The notes below the pieces were generated by a model. That model worked only from the letters and a program-made list of their open reading frames with translations. It ran no database searches and had not been told where the DNA came from. DNA of 15,766 bases from an uncultured Clostridia bacterium (lineage in GTDB: Bacteria; Bacillota; Clostridia; TANB77; CAG-508): assembly GCA_944391155.1 (NCBI GenBank), contig CALXSO010000102.1:1-15766 (forward strand), given 5' to 3'. This document shows positions 1 to 6,033 of the stretch, one piece after another (positions within the stretch are counted from its first letter, which is position 1; every line of letters begins with the position of its first letter). The position numbers were made by a program, and so were the translations under genes.

Positions 1-67
1 CAATTAGCTATGGAGATTAAATAAACTTTAAATAATTTCTATTTTTGATGAGTTTTAAAAAAAAAGA

Positions 68-107
68 AAAAAAGACTTAAAGTAAATCTCCTAAAAGTTC
101 TTTTTAA
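68..107 (-). terminator. Probable terminator of the DUF421-DUF4363 pair
   Basis: Read on the minus strand, the end of the DUF4363 gene contains AAAAAG and ACTT (one bulged A between them) pairing with AAGTCTTTTT about 15 nt later. A long T-rich run follows. The stem overlaps the stop codon at 104-106. It is A/T-dominated and has a bulge, so it is a weaker hairpin than the terminators at 1764 and 5978. Confidence 0.4.
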
Positions 108-499
108 AAAATATTTTGCAAGCTTACATTATATTTCTTTTCTATATGTTGCAATATGAAAGCAGTTTCATCTATCTTTGCAATTCCTTCACCATATTCT
201 TCTGATTCTATATAACTTTCTATTCCTATTAAACTCGTTTCTATCTTCTCTAATTCATCATGTTCAATATAGTATGCCATTAAATAGTAGAAACTCTTCC
301 ATTCATCTTTTATATTTTTTACTTCTTCTAAAACTTTTTCTCTATCAACATTATGAAAATCATTCATAATATTTTCTTTTAAATTACTCAAACTATCTAA
401 AATTATTTTTGCAGAATTTGAAGTATATTTTTCTGTTAGTATATTTCCTAATATAATTAAAATAATAATTACTATACAAATTATTAACTCTTTTTTCAT
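104..499 (-). CDS. DUF4363 family membrane-anchored protein
   Basis: A 131-residue protein of unknown function. Residues 5-22 form one strongly hydrophobic N-terminal helix (IICIVIIILIILGN). The rest is a soluble, charged, helical region that includes LKENIMNDF and VKNIKDEWKSFYYLMAYYIEHDELEKIE, with a regular hydrophobic spacing. This architecture and wording match the DUF4363 family. Members of that family often sit directly after a DUF421 gene in Clostridia, as here. The ATG lies 7 nt beyond the DUF421 stop, and the ribosome binding site (AAAGGAGAA) lies inside the last codons of that gene. The two are therefore probably translated from one message. By topology it should be a membrane-anchored protein with most of its mass on one side of the membrane. 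Family assignment is by recognition and no biochemical role is known to me. Confidence 0.75.
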   Translation of the reverse strand: MKKELIICIVIIILIILGNILTEKYTSNSAKIILDSLSNLKENIMNDFHNVDREKVLEEVKNIKDEWKSFYYLMAYYIEHDELEKIETSLIGIESYIESEEYGEGIAKIDETAFILQHIEKKYNVSLQNIF

Positions 500-506
500 T
501 TATTTC

Positions 507-1178
507 TTATTCTCCTTTCTTCTGGCAAAATATTTTTCCTTTGCCATCTAAAGTAGCAATAAGAGCTTCTTCTGGTTTTATATTCATTTTTGATAATTCT
601 TTTTCTAACCATTCATAATTTTTTCCTAATCTTTCTAAGTTCTTCTCCATTATTTTTCCATCTATTACTAGATCATAAGTAATTCCTTCATATTCTGGAA
701 AAATATTAAAATCCTCTGGAATGGTATTTCTTTTCTCTGGTTTTTGTATTACTGTTACTTGCCCACTTGTTTCTAATATTGCATATTCAACATCAGAAAT
801 ATTAACTATGTTATTTCCTCTTAGTCTTTCTTGTAATTCATTTATTGTAAATCTTTCTTTTTTTAGTGCTTTTTCATCAATTTTTCCTCTATAGATTAAA
901 ATTCTAGGTTTTCCACACATTATTTCTCTTGCTTTTAAACTTTTTAGATTAAGTACTGATATTATTAAATGCATAAGTAATAATCCTAAAATTGGAATAA
1001 TTCCATTAAAAATTGGTATTCCAATATCTGCCATTGGAATTGTCGATAAATCTGCAATCATAATTGAAATAGCAAGTTCAAATGGTTGTAGTTGCCCTAT
1101 TTCTCTTTTTCCCATTAATCTCATTACTATTAATACAAAAATATATAATATAATTGCTCTAAAAAAAGTTATTAACAT
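507..1178 (-). CDS. DUF421/YetF-family membrane protein
   Basis: A 223-residue integral membrane protein of the YetF/DUF421 family. Three hydrophobic segments lie near residues 2-20, 33-53 and 57-78. The family signature MGKREIGQLQPFE sits at 22-34, between the first two. A soluble alpha/beta domain (residues 85-215) follows, with KPRILIYRGKI and a conserved SDVEYAILETSGQVTV block. I place the start at the ATG at 1178. The GTG nine bases upstream overlaps the ribosome binding site itself (AAAGGTG), which is spaced 6 nt from the ATG. In Bacillus, family members have been linked to spore or membrane properties, but the molecular function is not settled. It is the first gene of a two-gene unit with the DUF4363 gene and is divergent from the holin-like gene. 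Confidence is high for the family and low for the role. Confidence 0.85.
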   Translation of the reverse strand: MLITFFRAIILYIFVLIVMRLMGKREIGQLQPFELAISIMIADLSTIPMADIGIPIFNGIIPILGLLLMHLIISVLNLKSLKAREIMCGKPRILIYRGKIDEKALKKERFTINELQERLRGNNIVNISDVEYAILETSGQVTVIQKPEKRNTIPEDFNIFPEYEGITYDLVIDGKIMEKNLERLGKNYEWLEKELSKMNIKPEEALIATLDGKGKIFCQKKGE

Positions 1179-1250
1179 TAATTTCACCTTTTTTTCAAAT
1201 ATATTTTTTTCTATTTTTTACAAATTCACCTTTTTTTATACTACTAATTT

Positions 1251-1280
1251 TGAATATTTTTATTTGTTTTGTAAATAATA
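1251..1280 (+). promoter_or_regulatory. Weak promoter candidate for the holin-like gene
   Basis: TGAATA at 1251-1256 and AATAATA at 1274-1280 are 17 nt apart, upstream of the gene starting at 1336. The spacing and sequence resemble a forespore (sigma-F/G type) promoter with the C of CATnnTA missing. The same bases could also be read as a poor sigma-A site (TTGAAT with an AT-rich -10). In such AT-rich DNA chance matches are frequent. Confidence 0.2.
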
Positions 1281-1335
1281 ATTTTAGACTTCAAATTTTT
1301 ACATTACGAAATTTAAACCAAGGAGGTTGAACACT

Positions 1336-1707
1336 ATGTCAAATACGGATTCAAATGTAAAAACAGGTGGCTCTACAGTTGTACAAATAGTAGGAAGACT
1401 AATTGGAGCCGCAGTGGTCTTAGCAATTACGGCTTTCTTTACACCTGGTTTTACAATCAATAATATCTGGACTTTGCTACTTGCTGCTGTTGTTTTAACA
1501 GCTATAGATTATCTTGTTGTAAAATTTACTGGATTGCATGCAAGTCCATTTGGTAAAGGTTTTGTAGGATTTGCATTAGCAGCAATAACTCTTTACGTTA
1601 CTCAATTTTTTGTGGCAGGATACTCTATTTCTTGGATGGCAGCTATTATAGGTGCTTTAATATATGGTGTTATTGATTATTTTCTACCTGGAAAACAGGC
1701 TATGTAA
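1336..1707 (+). CDS. Small four-helix membrane protein, phage-holin-4 family (DUF360 type)
   Basis: A 123-residue protein with a short polar N-terminus (residues 1-13) and four hydrophobic segments at about 16-36, 42-60, 74-92 and 98-117. Charged residues in the loops (D58, K63, K74, D114, K120) and the TPGFT and ASPFG turns fit the PF04020 phage holin family 4 / YvlD-like proteins, which are common chromosomal proteins in Bacillota. Despite the name there is no phage context here, so a lytic role is not supported. The start is the ATG at 1336, nine bases after a perfect AAGGAGG. An in-frame TTG at 1327 overlaps that site and is not credible. The gene is alone on its strand and ends before a strong hairpin. 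Codon use looks slightly less AT-extreme than its neighbours, with many Ala and Gly codons, as expected for a membrane protein. Confidence 0.8.
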   Translation: MSNTDSNVKTGGSTVVQIVGRLIGAAVVLAITAFFTPGFTINNIWTLLLAAVVLTAIDYLVVKFTGLHASPFGKGFVGFALAAITLYVTQFFVAGYSISWMAAIIGALIYGVIDYFLPGKQAM

Positions 1708-1763
1708 TGCAACATATCTTTTTTAATTTCAAATAAAATACTGAAAAAAAGATAGTAAACTCA

Positions 1764-1816
1764 AAAAGCCCCCTGATTATTAAATTATATATTTAATAAT
1801 TAGGGGTTGCTTTTAC
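1764..1816 (+). terminator. Terminator after the holin-like gene
   Basis: A long inverted repeat: AAAAGCCCCCTGATTATTAAAT, a loop of 5 nt (TATAT), then ATTTAATAATTAGGGG, a two-base bulge and GCTTTT. The one apparent mismatch is a G-U pair in RNA. It ends in a T run and starts in an A run, so it could act in both directions. It lies 57 nt after the stop codon of the plus-strand gene. No nearby minus-strand gene would need it, since the gene at 2138 is followed by some 320 nt of spacer before this hairpin. Confidence 0.85.
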
Positions 1817-1880
1817 TAAATTAACTTTCTATAATTCTTATAATTTGAATTTGTAAAATTTTAAATATTTATATTGAAAT

Positions 1881-1991
1881 TTTTGATTTTTTATTTATTT
1901 TTATTTTCTATTTTTGATTTTTATTTTCTATTTTTGATTTTTTATTTTTATTTTTGCTTTTTATTTTCTATTTTTTATTTTGATTTTTTAA
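1881..1991. repeat. 20-bp T-rich tandem repeat in a gene-free stretch
   Basis: Positions 1901-1920 and 1921-1940 are identical 20-mers (TTATTTTCTATTTTTGATTT). 1941-1960 and 1961-1980 are diverged copies in the same register, and 1881-1900 and 1981-1991 are partial. All are pyrimidine-rich on the plus strand. The array lies in the spacer 1817-2137. The open frame through it would encode only Phe, Leu, Ile and Tyr runs and is not a credible gene. In the rest of this spacer I see only a 14-bp palindrome (TTATGATATCATAA) near 2090-2103, just beyond the 3' end of the minus-strand gene. Confidence 0.75.
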
Positions 1992-2137
1992 ATAGTTATA
2001 TGATTGATATATATATTTTTTGTTTGCAAGAACTATTAAAAACTCAATTATTTTGCCGAAATCTATCTATTAACATTTTATTATCTTATTTTATGATATC
2101 ATAAGTAGTTTTCTTAAATTATCTTTTGCACAAGTTA

Positions 2138-2809
2138 TTAATATTTACTGACTATTTCGTTTTGATTTTCTCCTTTATATATGCTATTTTCTGGAATTAC
2201 ACCTCTAACACTTACTAATGGATATATATTTGTATTTTTGCCAATTATGCTTCCTGGATTTAAAATACTTCCACATCCTATTTCTACATTATCTCCTATC
2301 ATTGCTCCTACTTTTTTCATTTTTGTTTCTATTTGGTTAATTCCATTTTTTATTACAACTAATTTCTTATCTGATTTTACATTAGATGTTATTGATCCAG
2401 CTCCCATGTGAGCTTTATATCCTAGAATTGAATCTCCTACATAATTATAGTGTGGTACTTGTACATTGTTAAATAAAATTACATTTTTTAGTTCTGTAGA
2501 ATTTCCAACAACTGTATTTTTTCCTATTATTGCTTTTCCTCTAATAAAAGCACAATGCCTAATTTCTGCATTTTCATCTATTATTGCTGGTCCTGTTATT
2601 GATGCACTTTTAGCAATTTTAGCTGTTTTTGCTATCCAAATATTTTCATCTATCTTTTCATATATTTCAGAATCTAATTTGTTTCCTAATTTGATTATAA
2701 ATTCTTCAATTTTAGGTAAAATTTCCCAAGGATATATAGCATCTTTAAATAATTCTTTTGCTATTGTTTCATTTAAATTATATAAGTTTTCTATTTTACA
2801 TTCTTCCAT
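2138..2809 (-). CDS. Left-handed beta-helix acyltransferase with GlmU-type acetyltransferase signature
   Basis: A 223-residue protein. Residues 1-55 form a helical cap (NLNETIAKELF, YPWEILPKIEEFI). Residues 59-205 are imperfect hexapeptide repeats typical of the left-handed beta-helix (IAKSAS, ITGPAI, IIGKNT, IGDNVEIG, IIGKNT). H120 in HYNYVGDSILG and N143 in GAGSITSN are 23 residues apart. They align by motif and spacing with the acetyltransferase His363 and Asn386 of E. coli GlmU. Unlike GlmU there is no N-terminal uridylyltransferase domain. The preceding gene encodes a different-fold UDP-sugar pyrophosphorylase. The ATG is 12 nt after that gene's stop, and AAAGGAGA overlaps the stop, so the two are coupled. 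A sugar-1-phosphate acetyltransferase is the likely role. The substrate is inferred, and the protein may instead be an accessory or regulatory subunit. Confidence 0.8.
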   Translation of the reverse strand: MEECKIENLYNLNETIAKELFKDAIYPWEILPKIEEFIIKLGNKLDSEIYEKIDENIWIAKTAKIAKSASITGPAIIDENAEIRHCAFIRGKAIIGKNTVVGNSTELKNVILFNNVQVPHYNYVGDSILGYKAHMGAGSITSNVKSDKKLVVIKNGINQIETKMKKVGAMIGDNVEIGCGSILNPGSIIGKNTNIYPLVSVRGVIPENSIYKGENQNEIVSKY

Positions 2810-2821
2810 AAAAAGTCTCCT

Positions 2822-4084
2822 TTAGTATGTTGTTAAAACTTTATTTCGTTCCCAAAATTTTTCATATAACTCTTTTGCTGTTTTTGGGCTATCTACACCT
2901 TCTTTATTTTTCACTGGTGCAAAATCGTCTTCTCTTTTTCCGCGTAAAATTGCTATATCGTCAAAAAATTCAAACGCGTCAAATATAAAAGCTTCAAATT
3001 TATAGGAATTTTTTTCTGTTGGAACAACTTCTCTTCCGTTTTCATCTAAATATGTATTCTTTTTTAATGCACTGTGATAAATTAATGGTTCTTTACTAAT
3101 TTTTTCTATTGCATCTATTGTAAATAAATTACACATTATGTGAGCTTCTCCATATTTTAGTTCTCCATTGTTATCAACTTCTTCTGCCATTTTTTCAGGC
3201 AATTCAGAGTATTCTATAACTTTAGGATGCCCATTCATTTTACAAAATGCTCCTACTTTTTCATGTGGGTTTGCTTTTACTACTGATTTTGAAGCAATTT
3301 GAACTTTCTCTTTAATTGCTAATCCTAGTAGTGTAGTGTCTGCCATTTTTAACAGAACATTGTCAACCCCTCCAATGAAAATCCATTTTATTCCTCTTTC
3401 TTTCATATCAGATAATGCTCCTGTTGTACGTAGAGATGAAAATACTCCTCCATTACCATCAGATGCTTCTTTTATTAATCCATTTTTATTGATTAGTAAT
3501 TTTCCTTTTGTATTTAATAATGGTAATTCTCCTTGTTTAAATAGTATTACATCTTGTTCGTCATAACCAAAATAGTTGTTTTTTTCTAAAAAATCATATG
3601 TTTCTTGATGGTTTTCTTTACTTGTCATTATGTACCAAGGTATCGTAACTCCATAATTTTTATTTGCTTCCTTTAAATTTTCCGCTAATATTTCAAATAA
3701 ATATTTACCTTTTCCGTACACATCTAATTTGAATGTTCCCTTTGGTCCAGTATGTTCTAATCTTGTTCCTTGCCCTCCAGCCATTGTTACTACAGCATAT
3801 TCACCTTTTCTTATAATTTGTTCTCCTAATTCTTTTAATTCTTCTTCTTCTATAATAGTTAATTTTTCTTTGTCAATATATTTTATTGCTTCAATTTTAT
3901 TTTCTTTTATTTCTACTTCTTTTTTTGTATTTTCAAATAATTCTGTCATTTGATGAAAATCAATATGTTTTATTTGTTCTATAATTTCTTTTTTTTTATT
4001 TTCATCCAATTTGTTTATCCAATTTATTATATGTTCTTGTTTATATTCTTTTAAAAGTTCAATAACATCTTGTAATTTATCCAT
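2822..4084 (-). CDS. UDPGP-family UDP-sugar pyrophosphorylase (UAP1/UGP-like)
   Basis: A cytosolic nucleotidyltransferase expected to make a UDP-sugar (UDP-GlcNAc, UDP-GalNAc or UDP-glucose) from UTP and sugar-1-phosphate, releasing pyrophosphate. Counting from the upstream ATG, the nucleotide-binding loop VTMAGGQGTRL is at 102-112 with PKG at 117-119. DGNGG is at 212-216, GVDN at 242-245, NPHEKVG at 275-281, HSALKK at 340-345 and FAPVKN at 391-396. These are the landmarks of the eukaryotic-type UDPGP family, not of GalU or GlmU. The loop has GTRLEHTGPKG where the family usually has GTRLG. There are two in-frame ATGs. The one at 4084 (420 residues) is 10 nt after AGAAGGG and is my choice. The one at 4093 touches that site but overlaps the stop of a possible leader ORF. 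The gene is the first of a pair with the beta-helix gene. Family is secure; substrate is not. Confidence 0.85.
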   Translation of the reverse strand: MDKLQDVIELLKEYKQEHIINWINKLDENKKKEIIEQIKHIDFHQMTELFENTKKEVEIKENKIEAIKYIDKEKLTIIEEEELKELGEQIIRKGEYAVVTMAGGQGTRLEHTGPKGTFKLDVYGKGKYLFEILAENLKEANKNYGVTIPWYIMTSKENHQETYDFLEKNNYFGYDEQDVILFKQGELPLLNTKGKLLINKNGLIKEASDGNGGVFSSLRTTGALSDMKERGIKWIFIGGVDNVLLKMADTTLLGLAIKEKVQIASKSVVKANPHEKVGAFCKMNGHPKVIEYSELPEKMAEEVDNNGELKYGEAHIMCNLFTIDAIEKISKEPLIYHSALKKNTYLDENGREVVPTEKNSYKFEAFIFDAFEFFDDIAILRGKREDDFAPVKNKEGVDSPKTAKELYEKFWERNKVLTTY

Positions 4085-4089
4085 TAATT

Positions 4090-4143
4090 TCATTCCCTTC
4101 TGTTATATGTTTTTACGTGTTTCTTTATATATATTTTATTCAC
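4090..4143 (-). CDS. Possible 17-residue leader ORF ahead of the pyrophosphorylase gene
   Basis: A GTG at 4141-4143 follows an AGAGGA site with a 5-nt gap and opens a 17-codon frame (MNKIYIKKHVKTYNRRE). Its TGA overlaps the upstream ATG of the pyrophosphorylase gene as ATGA. It is basic, with 7 Lys or Arg in 17. It sits in a leader of about 190 nt between the promoter at 4286-4314 and the gene. The start signal and overlap suggest translational coupling or a leader peptide, but a frame this short can arise by chance. Confidence 0.25.
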   Translation of the reverse strand: MNKIYIKKHVKTYNRRE

Positions 4144-4285
4144 TTGTATCCTCTTTTGTTATTATTAATTGTTTCTACTTTATAAATTGATTTAATATAT
4201 TTTATTAATCTAATATTTTAATTATTTCATAATTTTATTTTTTACTTTGATCATTTTGCAATTTTTTATACAAAATCTTTTTGCC

Positions 4286-4314
4286 ATTTTATCACAATAT
4301 TTTTAATTTGTCAA
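4286..4314 (-). promoter_or_regulatory. Sigma-A promoter for the pyrophosphorylase/acyltransferase pair
   Basis: On the minus strand, TTGACA (4309-4314), 17 nt, then TAAAAT (4286-4291), with TG one base before the -10 (extended -10). The start point would fall near 4279, giving a leader of about 190 nt before the gene. The remaining bases of the gene-free stretch between 4144 and 4413 are featureless AT-rich sequence apart from this promoter and the spoIVA start signals. A second, poorer match (TTGCAA-N18-TAAAAT) lies about 55 nt downstream of it in the leader. Confidence 0.75.
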
Positions 4315-4350
4315 TTTTTTTTATAAAACTTGTAATAATAAAAAAATTTT

Positions 4351-4382
4351 TTAATATACATTTATTAAGTTATTAGTACAAA
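4351..4382 (+). promoter_or_regulatory. Candidate sigma-E type promoter for spoIVA
   Basis: TTAATATA at 4351-4358 and AGTACAAA at 4375-4382 resemble the mother-cell sigma-E consensus elements (about GTCATATT and CATACAAT) at 5 of 8 bases each, with a 16-nt spacer. spoIVA is a sigma-E gene in Bacillus subtilis, and this is the best-placed match upstream of the ribosome binding site. The sequence match alone is weak. Confidence 0.3.
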
Positions 4383-4413
4383 CATTTCTTGAAATCTAAA
4401 GGAGGGTATATAG

Positions 4414-5892
4414 ATGGAAAATACGAAATTGTATCAAGACATCGCAAAAAGAACAGATGGGGATATCTATGTAGGAGTGGTGGGGCCTGTAAGAACTGGT
4501 AAATCTACCTTCATAAAAAAATTTATGGATTTATTAGTTATTCCTAATATTGACAATGAGTACAAAAAAAGTAGAGCTAAAGATGAATTACCACAAAGTG
4601 CTGGTGGAAAAACAATTATGACTACAGAACCAAAGTTTGTTCCTAATGAGGCTATTGAAATAACACTTGATAATCAATTAAAATTTAAAACTAGATTAGT
4701 TGATTGTGTTGGTTATTTAGTAGATAATGCTATTGGTTATCTTGAAGATGATATGCCTAGAATGGTTAAAACACCTTGGTCAGATGATGAAATCCCTTTT
4801 GAAAAAGCAGCTGAAATAGGAACAAAAAAAGTTATTGAAGAACATTCTACAATAGGAATACTTATTACAACTGATGGAAGTATTACAGATATTCCTAGAG
4901 AGGATTATATTAAAGCTGAAGAAAGAGTAGTTTCAGAATTAAAGTCAATTAATAAACCATTTTTAATTCTACTAAATTCTGCTGATCCTGATTCTAAGTT
5001 TACTCAAGAATTAGCACAGAAATTATCAGAGAAATATGATAATAGTGTTATCCCTTTAAATTGTGCAAATTTAAATTTAGAAGATATTAATAATATATTT
5101 TCAAAAATTTTATATGAATTTCCTGTAAATAGAATTGCTATAAAATTTCCTAGGTGGATTGACGGACTTTCAAATGAACATCCATTAAAAAATCAACTAC
5201 TAGCAGAAATAAAAAATGCTTTTACAAATGTATCTGTTTTAAAGGATGTCTCTTCTTGCATACCTACTATTTCTTCTACTGATATTATAAATAAAACTAT
5301 TTTAGAAAATATTCAACTTGGTACAGGAAACGTTAATATAAAAGTTGAATTAAAAGAAGAATTGTTTTACAAAATTTTATCAGAAATAACAAAGGTACAA
5401 ATTGATAATGAAGGAGATTTATTTAGCATAATTAGTGAACTTTCTTCTACAAAGCAAAAATATGATAAAATTGCTTATGCCTTAGAGGAAGTTAATGCTA
5501 AAGGTTATGGTATAGTTACACCTTCAATTGATGAGCTTGTTTTGGAAGAACCTGAAATGGTAAAACAAGGGTCTAGGTTTGGTGTAAAATTAAAAGCCAC
5601 TGCTCCTTCTATTCATATGATAAAAACTAATGTTACTACTGAAGTTTCTCCTATTGTTGGTTCTGAAAAACAATCTGAGGAATTAGTTAATTATCTACTT
5701 TCGGGTTTTGAAAATGATCCAAAACAAATTTGGGAATCTAATATCTTTGGTAAAAGTTTACATGAACTTGTAAATGAAGGTCTTCAAACTAAACTTTCTA
5801 AAATGCCTGAAGATGCACAAATCAAGCTACAAGAAACTTTGGAAAGAATTGTTAATGAAGGTAGTGGAGGATTAATTTGCATTATTTTATAA
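4414..5892 (+). CDS. spoIVA: Stage IV sporulation protein A, spore coat base-layer ATPase
   Basis: SpoIVA polymerises on the outer forespore membrane using ATP hydrolysis. It forms the platform on which the spore coat is built, and it is needed for cortex formation. The protein here is 492 residues, the size of the Bacillus subtilis protein. GPVRTGKST at 24-32 is the Walker A motif, MTTEPKFVP at 69-77 is the adjacent switch region, and RLVDCVG at 94-100 carries the Walker B-type Asp97. The middle and C-terminal domains follow. The C-terminus is GSGGLICIIL, the hydrophobic glycine-bearing tail typical of the family, which in Bacillus contributes to localisation with SpoVM. The start is an ATG 7 nt after AAAGGAGGG. 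It stands alone between a divergent sugar-nucleotide operon and a convergent hydrolase, with its own terminator. No truncation or missing key residue is visible. Its presence is the best evidence that the organism makes endospores. Confidence 0.97.
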   Translation: MENTKLYQDIAKRTDGDIYVGVVGPVRTGKSTFIKKFMDLLVIPNIDNEYKKSRAKDELPQSAGGKTIMTTEPKFVPNEAIEITLDNQLKFKTRLVDCVGYLVDNAIGYLEDDMPRMVKTPWSDDEIPFEKAAEIGTKKVIEEHSTIGILITTDGSITDIPREDYIKAEERVVSELKSINKPFLILLNSADPDSKFTQELAQKLSEKYDNSVIPLNCANLNLEDINNIFSKILYEFPVNRIAIKFPRWIDGLSNEHPLKNQLLAEIKNAFTNVSVLKDVSSCIPTISSTDIINKTILENIQLGTGNVNIKVELKEELFYKILSEITKVQIDNEGDLFSIISELSSTKQKYDKIAYALEEVNAKGYGIVTPSIDELVLEEPEMVKQGSRFGVKLKATAPSIHMIKTNVTTEVSPIVGSEKQSEELVNYLLSGFENDPKQIWESNIFGKSLHELVNEGLQTKLSKMPEDAQIKLQETLERIVNEGSGGLICIIL

Positions 5893-5977
5893 TTATCTAT
5901 ATAAGGAAGGTAGCAAAGCTGCATCAGTATGACTTCCGCGGGTCTTTTTATAAGTAATCTTTCTTGTTGTACATGAA

Positions 5978-6009
5978 AAAAGGAAATCCTATTTTAAGGA
6001 TTTCCTTTT
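5978..6009. terminator. Bidirectional terminator between spoIVA and the hydrolase gene
   Basis: AAAAGGAAATCCT (5978-5990), a 6-nt loop ATTTTA, then AGGATTTCCTTTT (5997-6009): a perfect 13-bp stem. T-rich sequence follows on both strands. It sits between convergent genes ending at 5892 and 6034 and can serve both. Between spoIVA and this hairpin there is also a short GC-rich patch near 5931-5949 (GACTTCCGCGGGTC then a T run). That patch could form a weaker 5-bp hairpin with two G-U pairs. Confidence 0.9.
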
Positions 6010-6033
6010 GCTTTATTTTATTTTTTCTATTCT

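Noticed and set aside
1336..1707. Prophage remnant suggested by the phage-holin family name
   Set aside because: No endolysin, tail, terminase, integrase or attachment site lies nearby. Chromosomal members of this family are common in Bacillota.
1721..1758. TATCTTTTTT ... AAAAAAAGATA inverted repeat before the main terminator
   Set aside because: The stem is all A-T and imperfect (four unpaired bases). The strong GC-containing hairpin directly after it explains termination.
1874..2104. Open frame of 76 codons on the plus strand through the T-rich array
   Set aside because: It encodes only Phe/Leu/Ile/Tyr low-complexity sequence from the tandem repeat and has no ribosome binding site. It is a by-product of T-rich DNA.
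5905..5950. T-box-like or other riboswitch after spoIVA (TTCCGCGGG then T run)
   Set aside because: The CCGCGG patch recalls the end of T-box leaders, but the TGGnACC core is missing, there is no specifier domain, and no plus-strand gene follows. A weak terminator hairpin is the simpler reading.
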